Below the pieces are notes generated by a model that was given only the letters and a program-made list of their open reading frames with translations, was not told the DNA's origin and did not search any database. Source: Hirudinaria manillensis (Eukaryota; Annelida; Clitellata; Hirudinida; Hirudinidae). From it: a stretch of 64,000 bases of DNA. The stretch's first letter is position 1. Each line of letters opens with the position of its first letter. A program made the translations under genes and the position numbers. This document shows positions 1-15,779 of the stretch, piece by piece. The stretch is from assembly GCA_034509925.1 (NCBI GenBank), contig CM067527.1, forward strand, positions 7,812,501 through 7,876,500. The letters run 5' to 3'.

Positions 1-490
<490 letters not shown>

Positions 491-3284
491 GTGTACCATG
501 TGAAATGACGGTGATGATGATCATGATCGTGATTATGATAGTGAAAACAATGCTGAGGTGATATCACCTTTGCGACGATATAAGTGTTATAACTGACAGT
601 CGTTATAACCACAGCTTTAGTGTCAACAATAATTTTTAATATAACTATTACATTATTAAATCTTTTAAAGATGATGATGGTGGTGTGTCATTTCAAGAAT
701 GATCAATTTTAATAAATTGAAGTTTATATGAACATATCAAGCAAATATTATTTTAATTAATAAAATTCTTCATAATCCCAAATATAAAATTATTTAAATA
801 TTTAAGCTAGAATTTCATTTATTTATTTAGTAAAAATATTGACTTAATGTTGCAATTATTCATCATTTCTGATCAAACCTTGCTCTCGATGAATGGACGA
901 ATAGATATTTTCTCACACAATTACAATTAGAAATAATGAATTTAATATTAACAACAATAGATTCAAGAAACAGAGAAGTGACTGAGAATAACAATATAAT
1001 TTATTTTATATATTTATAATCACCACGTGACCAAATATTTTTTCAAAATTTTTATGCAATAATCCATAAAAAATAAAAATTAAATTCCACTCAAAATCAA
1101 TTTAAAATTAAAATTGAGATGAAAATAAAAAGAAAGAAAAAGATTTGAAATCTGAATATTTTGTTATGAAAGACTTGGCGTTAAGAAGTCTAATTTCAGA
1201 CGAATTTCCGGGAATTAATTTAATATTTTTAATAACTTTTCCCTTAATATTAAGTAGGATTTATCCTGTTTGCGAGATTAAAATTATATTTTAAATTGAG
1301 AAAAGTTTGGAAATGTTTTTATTTTTTATTTTTATTTTTATTATTTTTTTTTATCTTTTAAAGGAAGATTTTAATTTCGTGAGTGAAACTAAAATAAGTT
1401 AAAATGAATTAAAACTCTCGCACTAATTATGTTTGCCGAGCAAATGTCGCGAATTGTAACTAAAAACGTTTTAATTAAATTTTTTTCAAGACAAATATTT
1501 AAAAGAAGTTTCGTCGGAAACGAGAATTGATTGATTTATTGTTTTATTTCTTAAAAAAAACAAAATAAAAAACAAAATCTGAAAATTAATTGCTGAAGAA
1601 TTAATTAAAATTTTAAAAGCTTATCGTAAGAAATGCAAAGAAATGCAAATTTTGGATTAAAAAGTTCATTTTTAACTATTATTATTTTTTCAATAAAATG
1701 ATTAAGGCATAATTCAGTAAAATAAATTTAATAATAATAATAATAAAAATTATTATTGAATTAATAAATCATCATCATCATCATCATCAATACCATTATC
1801 ATCTTTCACCAGAGGTCACCCGAGACGGCACATAAAGTTCACGAAGGTCACAAAGTTCATTCTCACCCGGAGCTTTGTAACCCCTTTCCCCTTTCATTCA
1901 TTCATCCATCCATTCACTCACTCACTCGTTCGTTCATTCATTTCTTCCTTCATTTCTACCTTCCATTATTCATTCACTCACTCTGTCAGTCACCGCTCGT
2001 AAAAAAAAGAAGAAAAATGTTGGATTTATTTTAAGCATCTCTGCTTAACAAACGAGCAATAAAAGATTAAACATGCAAAATTGAAAAACAGGATGACGAA
2101 CGAATTTCAAGCAAATGGAATAATTTTTTAAAAATATTTTTATTAAGTAAAGTAAAAATATAATTCAGATTGGAGAGGATTATCAGGGTGTTCATTAATG
2201 CAGCAGCAAATTTTTCTTGGGAGTTTGTTTTTACACATTTATTATGATAATATATATTAAGATAGTTATAATCTTATTATTACAATTATAATAGTATTTT
2301 AGGCATATATATATATATTATTTATTATATATTATTATAATTGCATTTATATATTTATTAGATATAATTATTATAAATATAATTATTAATAATTAATATA
2401 ACTAATTATAATAATTATTATTATTATTAATTATTATAATAAAGTAATAATAATAATAATAATTTATATTATTATAATAAAATGATGATAAGTTAAAGTT
2501 AGTAACAACAATAGATTGGCATCATAAAGTTTTATTAAAATATAATAGGACACGAATACGTGTTTAAATTGATGGAAGCATTTTTAATGAAAGAAACATG
2601 TACCCGTGAATTGATATTTATACTTTTATATTATTCAATTCCACCATAACCATAAGCACCATCATCACCATCATCGTCATCATCATCATCGTCGTCGTCA
2701 TCATTTTCATTACTACCGACTTTGTGCTTGGATAAAAACAATCGAATGCAAAGAAAAATACTTTGAAAATTAAAAACAAATTACAAATTTTCTAAAATAA
2801 TATTCGAAAGAAATAAAAAAATATTTTATATTTATTTGTAATTAATTAATTATTTTCGTTATTTTTTTTCGTAATCATTCAAATTTATATCAAATGAACT
2901 TCATATGTCGCTGCGGGTCTTACTCGAGGAGTCGTTAAGCATTTAAAAAGAAATAATTTAAAATTATTTATAAATGTTTTTATCAGAAATAAATCATTTG
3001 TTGGAATAAAAATTGAAAACCACAGCTCATATTTCATCAGGGCTGAAAAGATTTTCAGCGTCCAGCGAAGGACATCTTATTTATTCATCATCGTAGTCGT
3101 CATCATCACCTCAGATGATGACGATGACGACAACGATGGTCAACGACTATTATCAAATGATAACAATATCATTAACGTGTAAATGTAATTTTTATTTTTT
3201 AAATATTCTTTTAAAAGTCACTTTAAAAGTCGCGTTTCAAGTTTTTTTACTTTTTTTAGGAAGACAAAAAAATTCATTTTTAGG
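491..3284. other. AT-rich non-coding stretch
   Basis: No reading frame resembles a protein. It holds short ATC/GAT clusters (about 1770-1800, 2650-2705, 3085-3140), an ATTC/ACTC-type pyrimidine patch (about 1890-1985) and a very AT-rich block at 2225-2480. It may be intron of the plus-strand gene whose last exons lie at 4080-5499, since no upstream exon of that gene was found here. Confidence 0.6.
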
Positions 3285-3430
3285 TTAAAAAAATAAAAAT
3301 TGCAAAATTTCGTGATGAAAACGAAAGGAAAGAAAAATATTCATCATTTGCGGGAGATGAATCCACCAGGCATCAATTCTGAGTGTCCTTGTCCGCTCAC
3401 TTTTAACTGCATGCGAGGCACGAAGTATCG

Positions 3431-3640
3431 CTCCATCCATCCATCCGTCCATCCATCCATCCATCCATCCATCCATCCATCCATCCATCCATCCATCCAT
3501 CCATCCATCCATCCATCCATCCATCCATCCATCCATCCATTCACTCGTTCATCCGTCCATCCGTCCATCCATCCATCCATCCATCCATGCATCCATCCAT
3601 CCATCCATCCATCCATCCATCCATCCATCCATCCATCCAT

Positions 3641-3673
<33 letters not shown>

Positions 3674-3692
3674 TATCCATCCGTCCACATGT
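3431..3692. repeat. (CCAT)n tetranucleotide array
   Basis: CCAT repeat of about 260 bp, interrupted by a TTCACTCGTTCATCCGTC patch near 3540-3560 and by degenerate units at the right end. It produces spurious Ile-His-Pro-Ser and Trp-Met-Asp-Gly frames on the two strands. Confidence 0.97.
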
Positions 3693-4079
3693 TTGTCCCT
3701 CCATCTGTCCTTCGCCATCAGATCAGTAGGCTTAACACATGATGCTGAAGATTATTATTATTCTTATAATTGGATTGATCAGTATAAATCACTTAATATT
3801 ATTATTATTATCAATATTATCAATAATATTAATATTATTTATTATTGTTATTATTATTATTATGATATGACGAAGTGTATTAGTGATCATTTGATGATTT
3901 TCTATGTTCTTTTGTAAATATTTATTTCGTAAGTAATTTTTATTTGTTGTACTTATGAATAATTAGATAACAAATATGACTATGCTCTCATGCATAAATA
4001 CAATTATATATAATCTTATTTAAAATAAAATAATTTTAATCCGCTACCATAATTTTCCGAAAACTTGAACACTTTTCAG

Positions 4080-5499
<1,420 letters not shown>

Positions 5500-8400
5500 T
5501 TACGTGTCTATTCATTGTCAAGCGGATGTATTTTGTCGATATTTTGAGTGAATTGTCGTCATATTTCATAGTCGAATGTTCATGGCAAATAGTTTATTTT
5601 TATTTTTGAACTTTAAATTCCCACTTAGAACATATGGTTAAGGCATTTAAGAGATAATTAATGTGTATTTTGCGGTCTAATTAAATATCGTGAGGTTCCT
5701 GAATATGCATCAGCAGTACTTCATTGAAGGTTAATCTGTTAGTTTACCACCGATTAGCATAATTTAATCTCAACAGTCTATTTATAAACAACATTAATTT
5801 TACCATTTATTAGTAAATGAATATAATTATGTAAACTTTAAATGTAAATATAAGGTTAAATCTGAAAAATTAACGCAACATATTGATATTGATGAACACA
5901 AACTCACAAGTCAACAGAAGAAGATGACAAATTCATTGTTTAAGTTTTAATAACAATATATTAGTCGTGCATAATTACTGTAATTACAACCGCATTACAA
6001 CAATAATTATTGCATGTCAATAATAATTACAATAATATAATTACGACAATTTATAAGTTATAATAATAGCAGCTGTTTACAATGTAGGTTTTTATTCTTT
6101 AATTCTCATAATCTTAAGTTCAACAGAGGGTTGACTTTATAGCATTAGTTTTAATTAAAAAATAATCTGGAAATATTATTATGTTTGTATCATTACATTA
6201 TTATAATAATAATATTATTATTATTAATTTTATTGATATCATTGTTATTATTTCTACTCACGATGATGTTATTGAGGTGTAAAACAAAGAATAATAATAA
6301 TTATTATTATCATTTTAATTAATTATTCTTTAGACACCTCAGAGATATTTTTAAAGCGTTACAAAAACAGAAATACTAACCATTATTAAATACAATATGT
6401 ATATCGAAACAATTATTATTGTTTACCAATGTTGCAGTTTTAATTATTATCGTTATTATTATTATTATAAGATGATGATGATGATTGTTATAATTATATT
6501 ATTATTATTATCATCATCATCACCATCATCACGCTGACATTGAAAGTTGTCGTCGTCATTATTTGGCAGTATTTATTACGGAATGTTTGTTATTTCTTTC
6601 ACTGGAGATGATGACAACATGTTCTGCTTCTTTGCTTCAAAGGTTTTTGAATAGAATGGAATAAATTATTTAGGCACAAATTCATCTTGTTCTTCTTCTT
6701 TTCCTCCTTCATTTTGAAATAAAAATTTAAAGGATAAAAAATGAATAAATTTATGAGTCACCAAGCAATTAATTAACATTCCTGTTTGAAATTATAATAT
6801 TACGATTTTAAAATAAAAGTTATGGAATAAGTTAGTGATTTAAAGAAATATATATATATATATAAATATGTATAAAGAAATAAATAAAATAATATAAAAA
6901 TGTTAGATATTAATATTTAAAATAATATTTAACAATAGCATAAACGTATTTCCTGAAATTGAAAACACCATTTCAAATAACCTCAGAATGAATAATAAAT
7001 GTTAATAAGAAATAGTTTTTACAACATTTTAATACGAAACATTGCATAAATCCTCGTTGAATTATGAAGCACAGGAGAGTCTCAGAAGTTCTTTGAACTG
7101 ACGATCAAATATTTGTTAACCTCGTGACACCTCCTGCCTTCGTGTCTCCTTCCATGATGACCACAGCAACAACATCAACAGCATTGGGACGACAAAACAT
7201 TATCATAAAATATCTCTTACAAATAAAAATAACCACCAAAATAAAACAAAAAAAGCTGGAATTATTGGTGATTTTTATCCAAATATTTCTTGAAAGTTAC
7301 AGTTCAATTCGTAATTTTGAAATCGTAAAATTTTAAACGGTTGAAAAACGGTGCAGAGACGGGAGCAACGAAACTTCATTTACGTAAATTAATCTAACAT
7401 TTCTCCAACAATACCTCAATAAAAATAACCCAATTGATGTCCTAATTGATGACCAATCGATACCCCAAGGTATTATTTTAGCCCATTAAACAATATCTCC
7501 TTAATACCCCATCAATACCCTGTGATACCTAATGATACTCCATTGGTAGCCCATTGATGCCCCGTTGATACCCGTTTGATAAGCAGTCTCCATCCACCGA
7601 GAAGTTTGTCTTGTGTACGATCGGATGTTCCACATCAACTTTAAACGATTCCCCTTCCACCATTTCTCGAATTTTCTTTTCTTTTGCTCGTGTATAAAAC
7701 ATCATCAAAACATTAAAACAGCGAAACACTGAGCAGACTTTTTATGATGAATTCAAACTTTGTTTGCCGATGAGACATCAGACGCAGTGGACGCAATGAT
7801 GATCAGAAGATGCTATAAATTAAAGCGACGACGACGATGACGATGATGATGATGATGATGTTAACATTGACGACGACGACGACGATATTGGTGATCACGA
7901 TTATTGTGAAGATAACGCTATGTTACACGTTATTATAGAACATAACATTAAGATACAATTGCGTCCAATGACGTTCAATACCATTTCGTAATATTTTACC
8001 ATATTTCAAGGAATATTTTTTTTATCTTTTTAAAGTTTATTTCATTTCCATTCCATCATTCAACAGTGACTTCCCAATAGAAATCTATTTTTGGCATCCC
8101 ACGAATGAACAGGTTGAAGATGACTGATGACGTCACAGCGGAGCAGTCACATGACCTCTCGAGTGACACGAAGTTGGTTCGATGGAGTTTGAATATTCAT
8201 GAGGGAAGCCACGCCCACGATTTCGATTCCACCCTAATTGTCATTCAAAGGGGAATCCTTGATTTTTGTCTCTCATCTTTTAGAATTGAAAATGATAATA
8301 ATATTTAAAACATTTTTAACATGTTATAAACTTTGTATTGTTCTAATAATTAGTTTAATAATTTATGGAAATTACTGAATATTTTTTGCTGAAAACGATA

Positions 8401-8725
8401 AAAAAAAAATTAATTAAGCAGTTTTTAGTACAACCATAACAAACGACTTTAACAATTAATAAATATAAATAAAATAAAAAATAAACAATTGGTTGATTTG
8501 TCAAACGATGACACAATTGTATGTTTGCTCGAAAAGAAATTCTGAGATAATTTTACAAATTAAGAGTAATATTATGAATTAAATATTCAATTCATTTAAT
8601 TTCTTTCTGCTTCTTTTCCCTGAGGATTCTGCTTTGAAATTGAAAAATGAAATTAATTTTTTGGAAGCCCGAATGATGGATAGGTGGACGGATAAATTTA
8701 TGGATGAATAATTTGGTGGAAACAA
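5500..8725. other. 3' flank and AT-rich non-coding stretch
   Basis: Follows the stop of the Gln/His-rich gene, so the first few hundred bases are probably its 3' UTR. After that I see only AT-rich sequence with short TTA, GAT and GAC clusters (about 6440-6540, 7835-7890). Short open frames at 7124-7336 and 8105-8308 show no domain or splice logic and are not called. A palindromic TGACGTCA lies at 8128-8135. Confidence 0.55.
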
Positions 8726-8726
8726 T

Positions 8727-8893
8727 GATGGATGGATGGATGGATGGATGGATGGATGGATGGATGGATGGATGGATGGATGGATGGATGGATGGATGGA
8801 TGGATGGATGGATGGATGGATGGATGGATGGATGGACGGACGGACGGACGGGCGGATGTATAGATGGATGGACGGACGAATGGATGAATGGAT
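8727..8893. repeat. (GGAT)n tetranucleotide array
   Basis: Uninterrupted GGAT repeat to about 8836, then GGAC/GGGC variants. It is the same motif family as the CCAT tract at 3431, in the opposite orientation. Confidence 0.97.
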
Positions 8894-9428
8894 GAACAGA
8901 AGGATCTGAAGGATTGACAACCATGATGGTTTTAGGATTCGTGACTCTGCATGATAATGATATTCATGCCACGCCCCTTGGGGGTTCCTGGGTGGAGACA
9001 TCAACTCAATCAGGCCACTCGAGGTGCTTGTAGGTATCACGTGACTAGAATTATTGTTGAAATCAAATTATTAGTATTAATTTAATTTTTTTCCGTTATT
9101 AATAATTTTTGCCATTAATTGAGATTTGTCATTAATTTATGCAAACTACTGATTGTAAAACAACTATTTCTTTCAAAACTGAATTTTTTTTTTGTATATT
9201 TCTGAAATACAAATTCAATAATTGTTTAATTCTATGATTTTCTAATAAATTCAGAGAAAATGTAACACGAACCTCTTGTTATCTCAAAACATGTCCTTTC
9301 AAATCAGTATTTCAAACTAAATAATTTTCACAATACCTTCTGTTATCATAAACTAAATTATAATCATAAAGAATTATTTTAGTTATTGGTAATCCACCCA
9401 GATATATGTTTATGTGTAAATCCATTGA

Positions 9429-9620
9429 ACTATCCATCCATCAATCCATCCATCAAACCATATCTTGATGGAAACTGGCGGACAAGCCAGTTTGTCCTTC
9501 TGTTCGTCTATCCATTCATCCATCCATCCATCCATCCATCTGTCCATCCATCAATCAATCAATCCTCCACTGGAGCCATTAGTCCATCCATCAACCCTTC
9601 AGGCCATCCATCCACCCATT
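9429..9620. repeat. imperfect (CCAT)n tract
   Basis: Degenerate CCATCCAT and CCATCAAT units in two blocks separated by unique sequence at about 9460-9505. Confidence 0.85.
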
Positions 9621-9734
9621 AACCCTGGAGCCCTTGCTGGGGCGTCAAGCAATCGCGTGAGGTGAATTATGGCGCCCCACTTAAAGTTGACCTGAGAACA
9701 CTCATCAGTTCACAATGGAGTCATCTCATTCTAT

Positions 9735-9785
9735 ACTCATTCACTCACTCACTCACTCACTCACCCACCCACTTGTTCCCTCGCT
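9735..9785. repeat. (CTCA)n short array
   Basis: Several CTCA/CCCA units. CTCA is a rotation of the complementary strand of the very long GTGA tract at 19.8 kb. Confidence 0.85.
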
Positions 9786-10255
9786 CACTCATTCTGCATT
9801 CATTGATTCACTCATTTTTTGATAAAGTTTCACTCACTTTCCAGTGATTCAATTTCATTCACAGCTTACTTTTTAATTTATTTAAATATCTATCGGTACA
9901 AAAAAAATTAAACCAATTTAAATCTCAATAAACTGCAATAAACAATTAAAAGTGCTTTCAAAAATATTGTTGGACTTCAATGTTCGTCTATTATAATCTC
10001 ATAACCAGCATGATGACGACGACGACGATGATGATGATGATATTTTATGACGAAGTGATGACATTTTTATATTACTATTTATATTACATTTATATTAAAT
10101 TAAACTATTTATAAGATAATAGATTGTATTACAACATATTTCTAGTTATTAGCACTATTTAATAAGCTTTAGTGGTTTGCTTTTCCTATTGTTTTTAATT
10201 GGTCGGATTTTTTAAACAAGTTGTTCTGAATTTAGTTAACACGGGAATGTTCTGA

Positions 10256-10277
10256 TGACGTCAAAAACCGGAAGTGG
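10256..10277. promoter_or_regulatory. CRE palindrome next to an ETS-type motif
   Basis: TGACGTCA (10256-10263, ATF/CREB consensus) followed four bases later by CCGGAAGT (within 10267-10277, ETS/GABPA core). The pair is typical of animal promoters, but no gene was found beside it, so function is inferred from motifs only. Confidence 0.35.
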
Positions 10278-10472
10278 TCAGTCAATTCTTATGAATAACC
10301 AAAAATCTCTGCAGTTTTTCACTAAGACTGTATCACAAAATTATAAAATTCCAAAAATTTGAACGGTTAATGTTTCTAATGGAAAAAGGAAAAATTTCAT
10401 TCAACCGATTATCTTTAGATGAAAATAATAAAAATAATAATATCAACAACAACAATAATAATAACAGCAACG

Positions 10473-10521
<49 letters not shown>
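10473..10521. repeat. (AAT)n microsatellite, 5' side of retroelement fragment
   Basis: Uninterrupted AAT repeat directly abutting the 5' end of the truncated retroelement at 10522. A matching AAT repeat lies at its 3' end (11169-11278). Confidence 0.95.
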
Positions 10522-10522
<1 letters not shown>

Positions 10523-11168
10523 TGAAGCAGCAGTTAGATGGCAGAATCTGTTGCAAGGCTCAAGAAACGATAAGCCACATAACGTCGGGTTGCACAGTGT
10601 TAGCAGCACTGAATACTGAATATTTGCATCGACATAATAAGGTGGCCGCTGGGTTGTATGACGTGAGCTAGGATGTGAAGTTCCAGAGAAATGGTACGAA
10701 CACACACCCCAAAGTGTGACAAATATAAAGGATTGCACCATCTTATGGGACTACGCAATTATCAGGGACAGGAAAATATTGGCCAACAGACCTGACATTG
10801 TCATCCATGACAGGAGATCCATGCTTGCCATGCTAATTGATATTTCAGTCCCGGATGATAAAAACATCACGCTTAAAGAAGATGAAAAAAATAGCAAATA
10901 CAAGGACCTGGAGATAGAAATTAACCGGATATGGAACGTGAAGTCTAAAATGTTACCGGTAATTGTAGGAGCGCTCGGAACGCTAAGAAAAGACTTTACA
11001 AAGTGTGTAGAGTTAATACCAGGACGACCAAAGACTTCGGAGATTCAGAAGATCTTGCTGGGCACTGCCCAAATTCTTCGGAAAGTTCTTGGGTGAATCG
11101 CTGAGAGCACTGGTAGTGCTCAGCATTCATTCCTGACCGGCAATGAAACCGAGAAGAAGGAAAAATGT

Positions 11169-11170
<2 letters not shown>
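10522..11170 (+). mobile_element. 5'-truncated, broken non-LTR retrotransposon with restriction-like endonuclease domain
   Basis: C-terminal remnant of a retrotransposon polyprotein. The first part (10522 to about 10685) reads a degenerate zinc-knuckle region, ETISHITSGC followed by a RHNKVA motif, and contains an in-frame stop. The frame then shifts to one that reads KWYEHTPQSV and runs to the stop at 11094-11096. That part holds RPDIVI and, 13 residues after its Asp, LIDISVPDDKNI. This order (CCHC, RHN, RPD...D) is that of the restriction-enzyme-like endonuclease of the R2/R4/NeSL group. The 3' UTR has an imperfect palindrome, GCTGAGAGCACT with AGTGCTCAGC, at 11100-11125. No reverse transcriptase is left, and the frameshift and stop make it inactive. 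AAT microsatellites on both sides suggest insertion into a TAA repeat, as known for Dong/R4 elements. The family assignment is inference. Confidence 0.75.
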
Positions 11171-11278
<108 letters not shown>

Positions 11279-12600
11279 GCAATAAAGATTTATCATAAAT
11301 GAATGTACGTGCACGAAGCTTGACTATTTATTCACAATGCAAAGATATAAATATAAATATATTTTATTCTTTGAAGAAAAGGAAAGCAACTTGAAAGTGC
11401 ATTTTATGCTTACGTCTTCATCAAAGCCGTTTTTTAAACATCCGGTCTCGAATAAATAATTGAATTAATTCTTAAAATGTGCTTATCCTTTACATTTTCC
11501 CTACGGTTAAATACGCAACTTAATAGTAATATTATTTTTGTTATTATTATTATTATTAACAATATTGTAGTTATTAGTTATAATTACGAACAAATTATGG
11601 CATTTTCTTGTAAATAAATTATATTACAATCGATGATGATTATGATCATTGTGATGATGACGACATTATAAGCTGCAGTCCCATTATTAAGTAATTGATG
11701 TTACAAACATTGAAAAGCTAAAAACAAATAGAAAGCATAATTTCATTCGTAAAATATTATGAAACAAAATAAATATTTTATGAGCACCGAAAGTTTATTA
11801 TACTTCGTAAGAAATTGTCATCTTCCATCTTGTCCGCCATGTTGAACTCAGCTTTTTACGCCATCTTGATTATAATTTCGCCTTCTTGTGCACTTAATGT
11901 TTTCATCAAACTCTCAGTTCAAATAATTTTATTCCAACTCAGGTTTCTTTTACGTTGCTGCCTTGAAAATAATTTTATGACGACAAAAGTATTTATATGA
12001 TATTTATAAATTTCGTGCTTTTATTATTTACAATATTATTCAAAATGAAAATATTTACATTATAATGAATAATGAAGATGTAAACATGATACTAATTCAA
12101 GATGTTTATGATGTAAAATATTTATTCGGTAATAATATTTTGAGGTTTATTTGAGATTCAAAGGGTAAATTTTAATATTTTGAAGACAAAAACGAGAATT
12201 AATTTTTAATCAAAACTTACAAATCCTGTAAATTGCAAAAATATTTTCTGACACGATGACCTGACTTCTTACACTTTAATGAATATTTTGTCAAACATAT
12301 GATATCTTTTATTGTTTATTTGCATCATAATTCATTTTTTTATGTTTTTTTTTCTTTTTGACAACAAATTGCTTAAATGTTAATCACTTTCCAATTTGAT
12401 GGAAACCTTCTTGAGACATTTGTGCTTTATTGGAACTTCATTTCAACGCATCGTTTGGTGCAAATTTTGCATTGCATTTATTATATTATTCATTCATTCA
12501 TTAGAAATATAACAAAATATTACTATAAATTATAGATAAATTATTATAAATTGCGAAGAAATTACAAAATAGCCGAAACTTCAAAAGAGATTCTCCAACC
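11279..12600. other. AT-rich non-coding stretch
   Basis: No supported gene. The short open frame at 11815-12000 has no recognisable domain or splice context. Confidence 0.55.
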
Positions 12601-12630
12601 GCTGGCATCGATTCAAACTTCACACCCTGA

Positions 12631-12720
12631 TGACGTCATGCGTCACGTGATGAGTAATTCCACGTGACAAAACCCCGAGAACAGCTGCCCACTTTCCCGC
12701 CATTCATCTTGTGACGTCCA
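12631..12720. promoter_or_regulatory. cluster of CRE, E-box and E2F-type motifs
   Basis: Within 90 bp there is TGACGTCA (12631-12638), CACGTG (12644-12649), CACGTG (12661-12666), CAGCTG (about 12682-12687), TTTCCCGCC (12693-12701, E2F consensus) and TGACGTCC (about 12712-12719). A GGGCGGG box follows near 12825. The patch is clearly richer in G and C than its surroundings. It looks like an enhancer or promoter, but no adjacent transcript start was found. Confidence 0.45.
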
Positions 12721-13145
12721 ACTTATTTACTGTCTTTGGGAATTTTCGTCAGGTTAATTTGTATCTATTTATAGTCGTTTCCTTCGTTTTGAGCAGCCCG
12801 TGAATATTCATTGTTTGTCATTGTGGGCGGGTCTTTGAATAATTTATGAGCGATCACATGACATATGAAGTTGAACTTCCTGTTATTATCCTATAATATC
12901 ACTTATAATAGTCACGCATAATAATTATTTTTTATAATTATAAATTATTTTAATTACTTCAAATAATTGTTTATTTAGTAATTAATATTTAATGTGACTT
13001 ATTATTTATTACTAAATCAATAAAATGCTTTTTACAAAATAAAACTTAATGCCACGTTATAAAATTATATTATTAATAATGTTATTATTTTTAAATTTAA
13101 ATATTTCCAATGCTACTAATATAACAACCGTGAGAATTTAAATGA

Positions 13146-13146
<1 letters not shown>

Positions 13147-13186
<40 letters not shown>
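13147..13186. repeat. (TTA)n microsatellite
   Basis: About 13 TTA units in AT-rich sequence. Confidence 0.95.
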
Positions 13187-13188
<2 letters not shown>

Positions 13189-13480
13189 ACTATTATTGTG
13201 ATATTTAAAATTTATCATAAAAATAAGAATTTTAATAATATTTAATCATTTATTTTAACAATTACTTTCTTTGTGAGAGAAATAATATTTGTAAACTGTT
13301 TTAAAACTTCCAATGAAGACCAAAAATAATTTCTGCTAAGAATTATTTCAATTGTTTTTAATTCATTTTTAAGTTTCTTCATGGATTTTAAACACTCAAT
13401 TTTTACGAAATATATTTGTTTACATCAGTTTTTATATTTGTCCAGCCATTTCTATTCTAGTTCTTACATCCACTACAAAC

Positions 13481-13514
13481 GCACGCACACACACACACAT
13501 ACACATACACACAA
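13481..13514. repeat. (CA)n dinucleotide tract
   Basis: Short CA repeat with CG and TA interruptions. Confidence 0.9.
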
Positions 13515-13799
13515 GCAAACTGGAAGCAGTAGGAAGAACCATGGCGATCATTTCGAGATCATCTGAGCAGACAAGAATGCGAGAAAATGAATACATCAAC
13601 TCGGCGCATAAATGGCTCCATGAAACGAAGCTCATGCGCCAAAGACGGAGTCGTTCGATGCCTCGGCGCCACTTTTCAACGCCTTAGCGCAGTTTCTGAG
13701 CGCAGCTTCCGCGAGAATAAAACAAAGATAAAAATAAGGTAATGTCTCTCCTCACGATTCATTGCCTTATTGAGGGAGGGTGGACATAAATAGAGGAGC

Positions 13800-13905
13800 A
13801 TTTCATTCATTCATTCATTCGTTCGTTCGTTCATTTATTCGTCCATCTGTTCATCCGTCCGTTTATCCATCTATTCGTCCATCTATTCACTCCTTCACAT
13901 CCCTT
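13800..13905. repeat. degenerate CATT/CGTT/CCAT tetranucleotide tract
   Basis: Runs of CATT, CGTT and CCAT/CCGT units. They look like a decayed member of the tetranucleotide family seen at 3.4, 8.7 and 9.4 kb. Confidence 0.75.
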
Positions 13906-14040
13906 CATACCCAACAAATATTCTGCCAAACATTTACAAAGTATTTAATGGTTTCAACTTGGTAATAACTGAGATATTTGCCCGTTCAGGAAGCATTGCA
14001 TTTATTTATTTGTTTATTAAAACTAACATTAAAACGTGCT

Positions 14041-14200
14041 TCACTATTATTATTATCATTACCATCATCATCATCATCGTCCTCGTCGTCGTCGTCATCA
14101 TCAGCCGCGACCATGACCACGACCACCACCATCATCAACATCACAACCACCATCATCATCACCATCACAACCATTATCATCACCATCATCCCCTCAAATT
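14041..14200. repeat. imperfect ATC/ACC trinucleotide region
   Basis: Mixed ATC, GTC and ACC triplets give poly-His, poly-Asp and poly-Ser shadows in different frames. No protein is called. Confidence 0.75.
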
Positions 14201-15779
14201 GTGATCATCACCGAGTCTTCCTCTCAGTTCCATTCAACTTCCTCCGAGCACATTTTGCACAATTTGATTTCCATTCATTATTCACGACATTTTCACCATT
14301 TTCTGTTTTTTTTTTTGTTTCTTTTATCACAAAAAAGGCCCATCAAAATTTAAAATCGTGCGTTTATTTGATTAAATTATTTTATATTAGGACTATTGAA
14401 TTCAGAGATTAATTCGTTAGCACATTTAATATGTTTTTATTTTGCATTTATTTATTTAATGTGCGTTTATTCTGTTTTTATAATTTTTTTAATTTTTTAG
14501 CATATTTATTATGTTTTTATTCGGCCCAGGAAACTTATAAAGTTCTCAAGTACTTGAGACATTTTTTTCAAAACAAGTTGCTAACAATTAACTTAAAGAA
14601 ATTAAATTTCAACAAGTGTTAATAAACGTTTAAAATATTATATTTATTTATTTATTATTATATTATTAAGTTGTAACTTCATTTATTTAATTTTATTATT
14701 TAATATCAATTTATTTCCATTAATAATCATTTGATGCTTCATTAATATTAACTTAACTAAATAATGTTCCATCAACGTCAATTTAATTTATTAATATTAA
14801 TATTATTTTCATATTAAATTTCACTTTCCTTAATTACACTTTCAATGGGATTTTCAAGAAAATATATTTTAAAGAAGATAATTTCTCAAATCCCTCTCAA
14901 TAATCATATTGAAATTAGTTTCCATGGCAACGAACAATTTTTCCCGCGCAAAAGAAACGTGAGTCGCCTCTCAAACTGGGAATCATTATCAGGAGTCGTC
15001 TTCTTTCTTCTTTCACTCTCATGTCTCGTGTCATACTTCGTTTCTGTGTGTTTCTTTGTCTTTGTTCTGATTCTAATATTCAATTAGAACTACGCAACCA
15101 CGTACAACCACGTTGTTTTTTTTAATTATTATAAATATTTTTATTTAATTCTGTTTATTTCAGGAAGTTTTACTTCGTGCCTCGAAGTTCGAAGTTCTCA
15201 TCTGTTCAAATTGTGAAATTAATTTTTGTCAGGAAATTTTAATGAATTGTTGAATTGAATAAACTCATAAAATCGAAAACAAGATAATTATTTTATCGGA
15301 AAATGACATTTAATTGATGGTTATCTGGTTTGTTCGAGATGTATTGAAATATCACATTCAAGAAATATCGTCATCAAAGAAAGATTATTAATTAAAAAAT
15401 TAATTAAATATTAATTAATTTATTTATTTATTTAAAAAAGGCACATGATGAGTTTAATTCCGTTGTTTTGTTATTCCTTGTGCCGACTAATTAAACATAA
15501 TTGAAGACATTGTCAATAAAATGAAATTTCCACGACAACTCCTTTACTGAGCCTACCATCATTTTTTGCTTTCTTTGTTTCTTCACTTCATCTTTCCAGG
15601 ATTAGCAGCGTGGAAATAACTTCAACGGATTGCCTGGAGCCGTTGAAGTTGTGTTGTTGAGCCGATGGTTCAGTGTTCAACTCCCACTAACAACTGCCAT
15701 GATTACAACATTACAAAATAACTATAATGATAATAAATATATTATATACACAATATTATATATTGTATTTATATTATAA
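14201..15779. other. non-coding stretch
   Basis: AT-rich, with no frame that looks like a conserved protein and no tRNA or rRNA recognised by eye. Confidence 0.5.
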
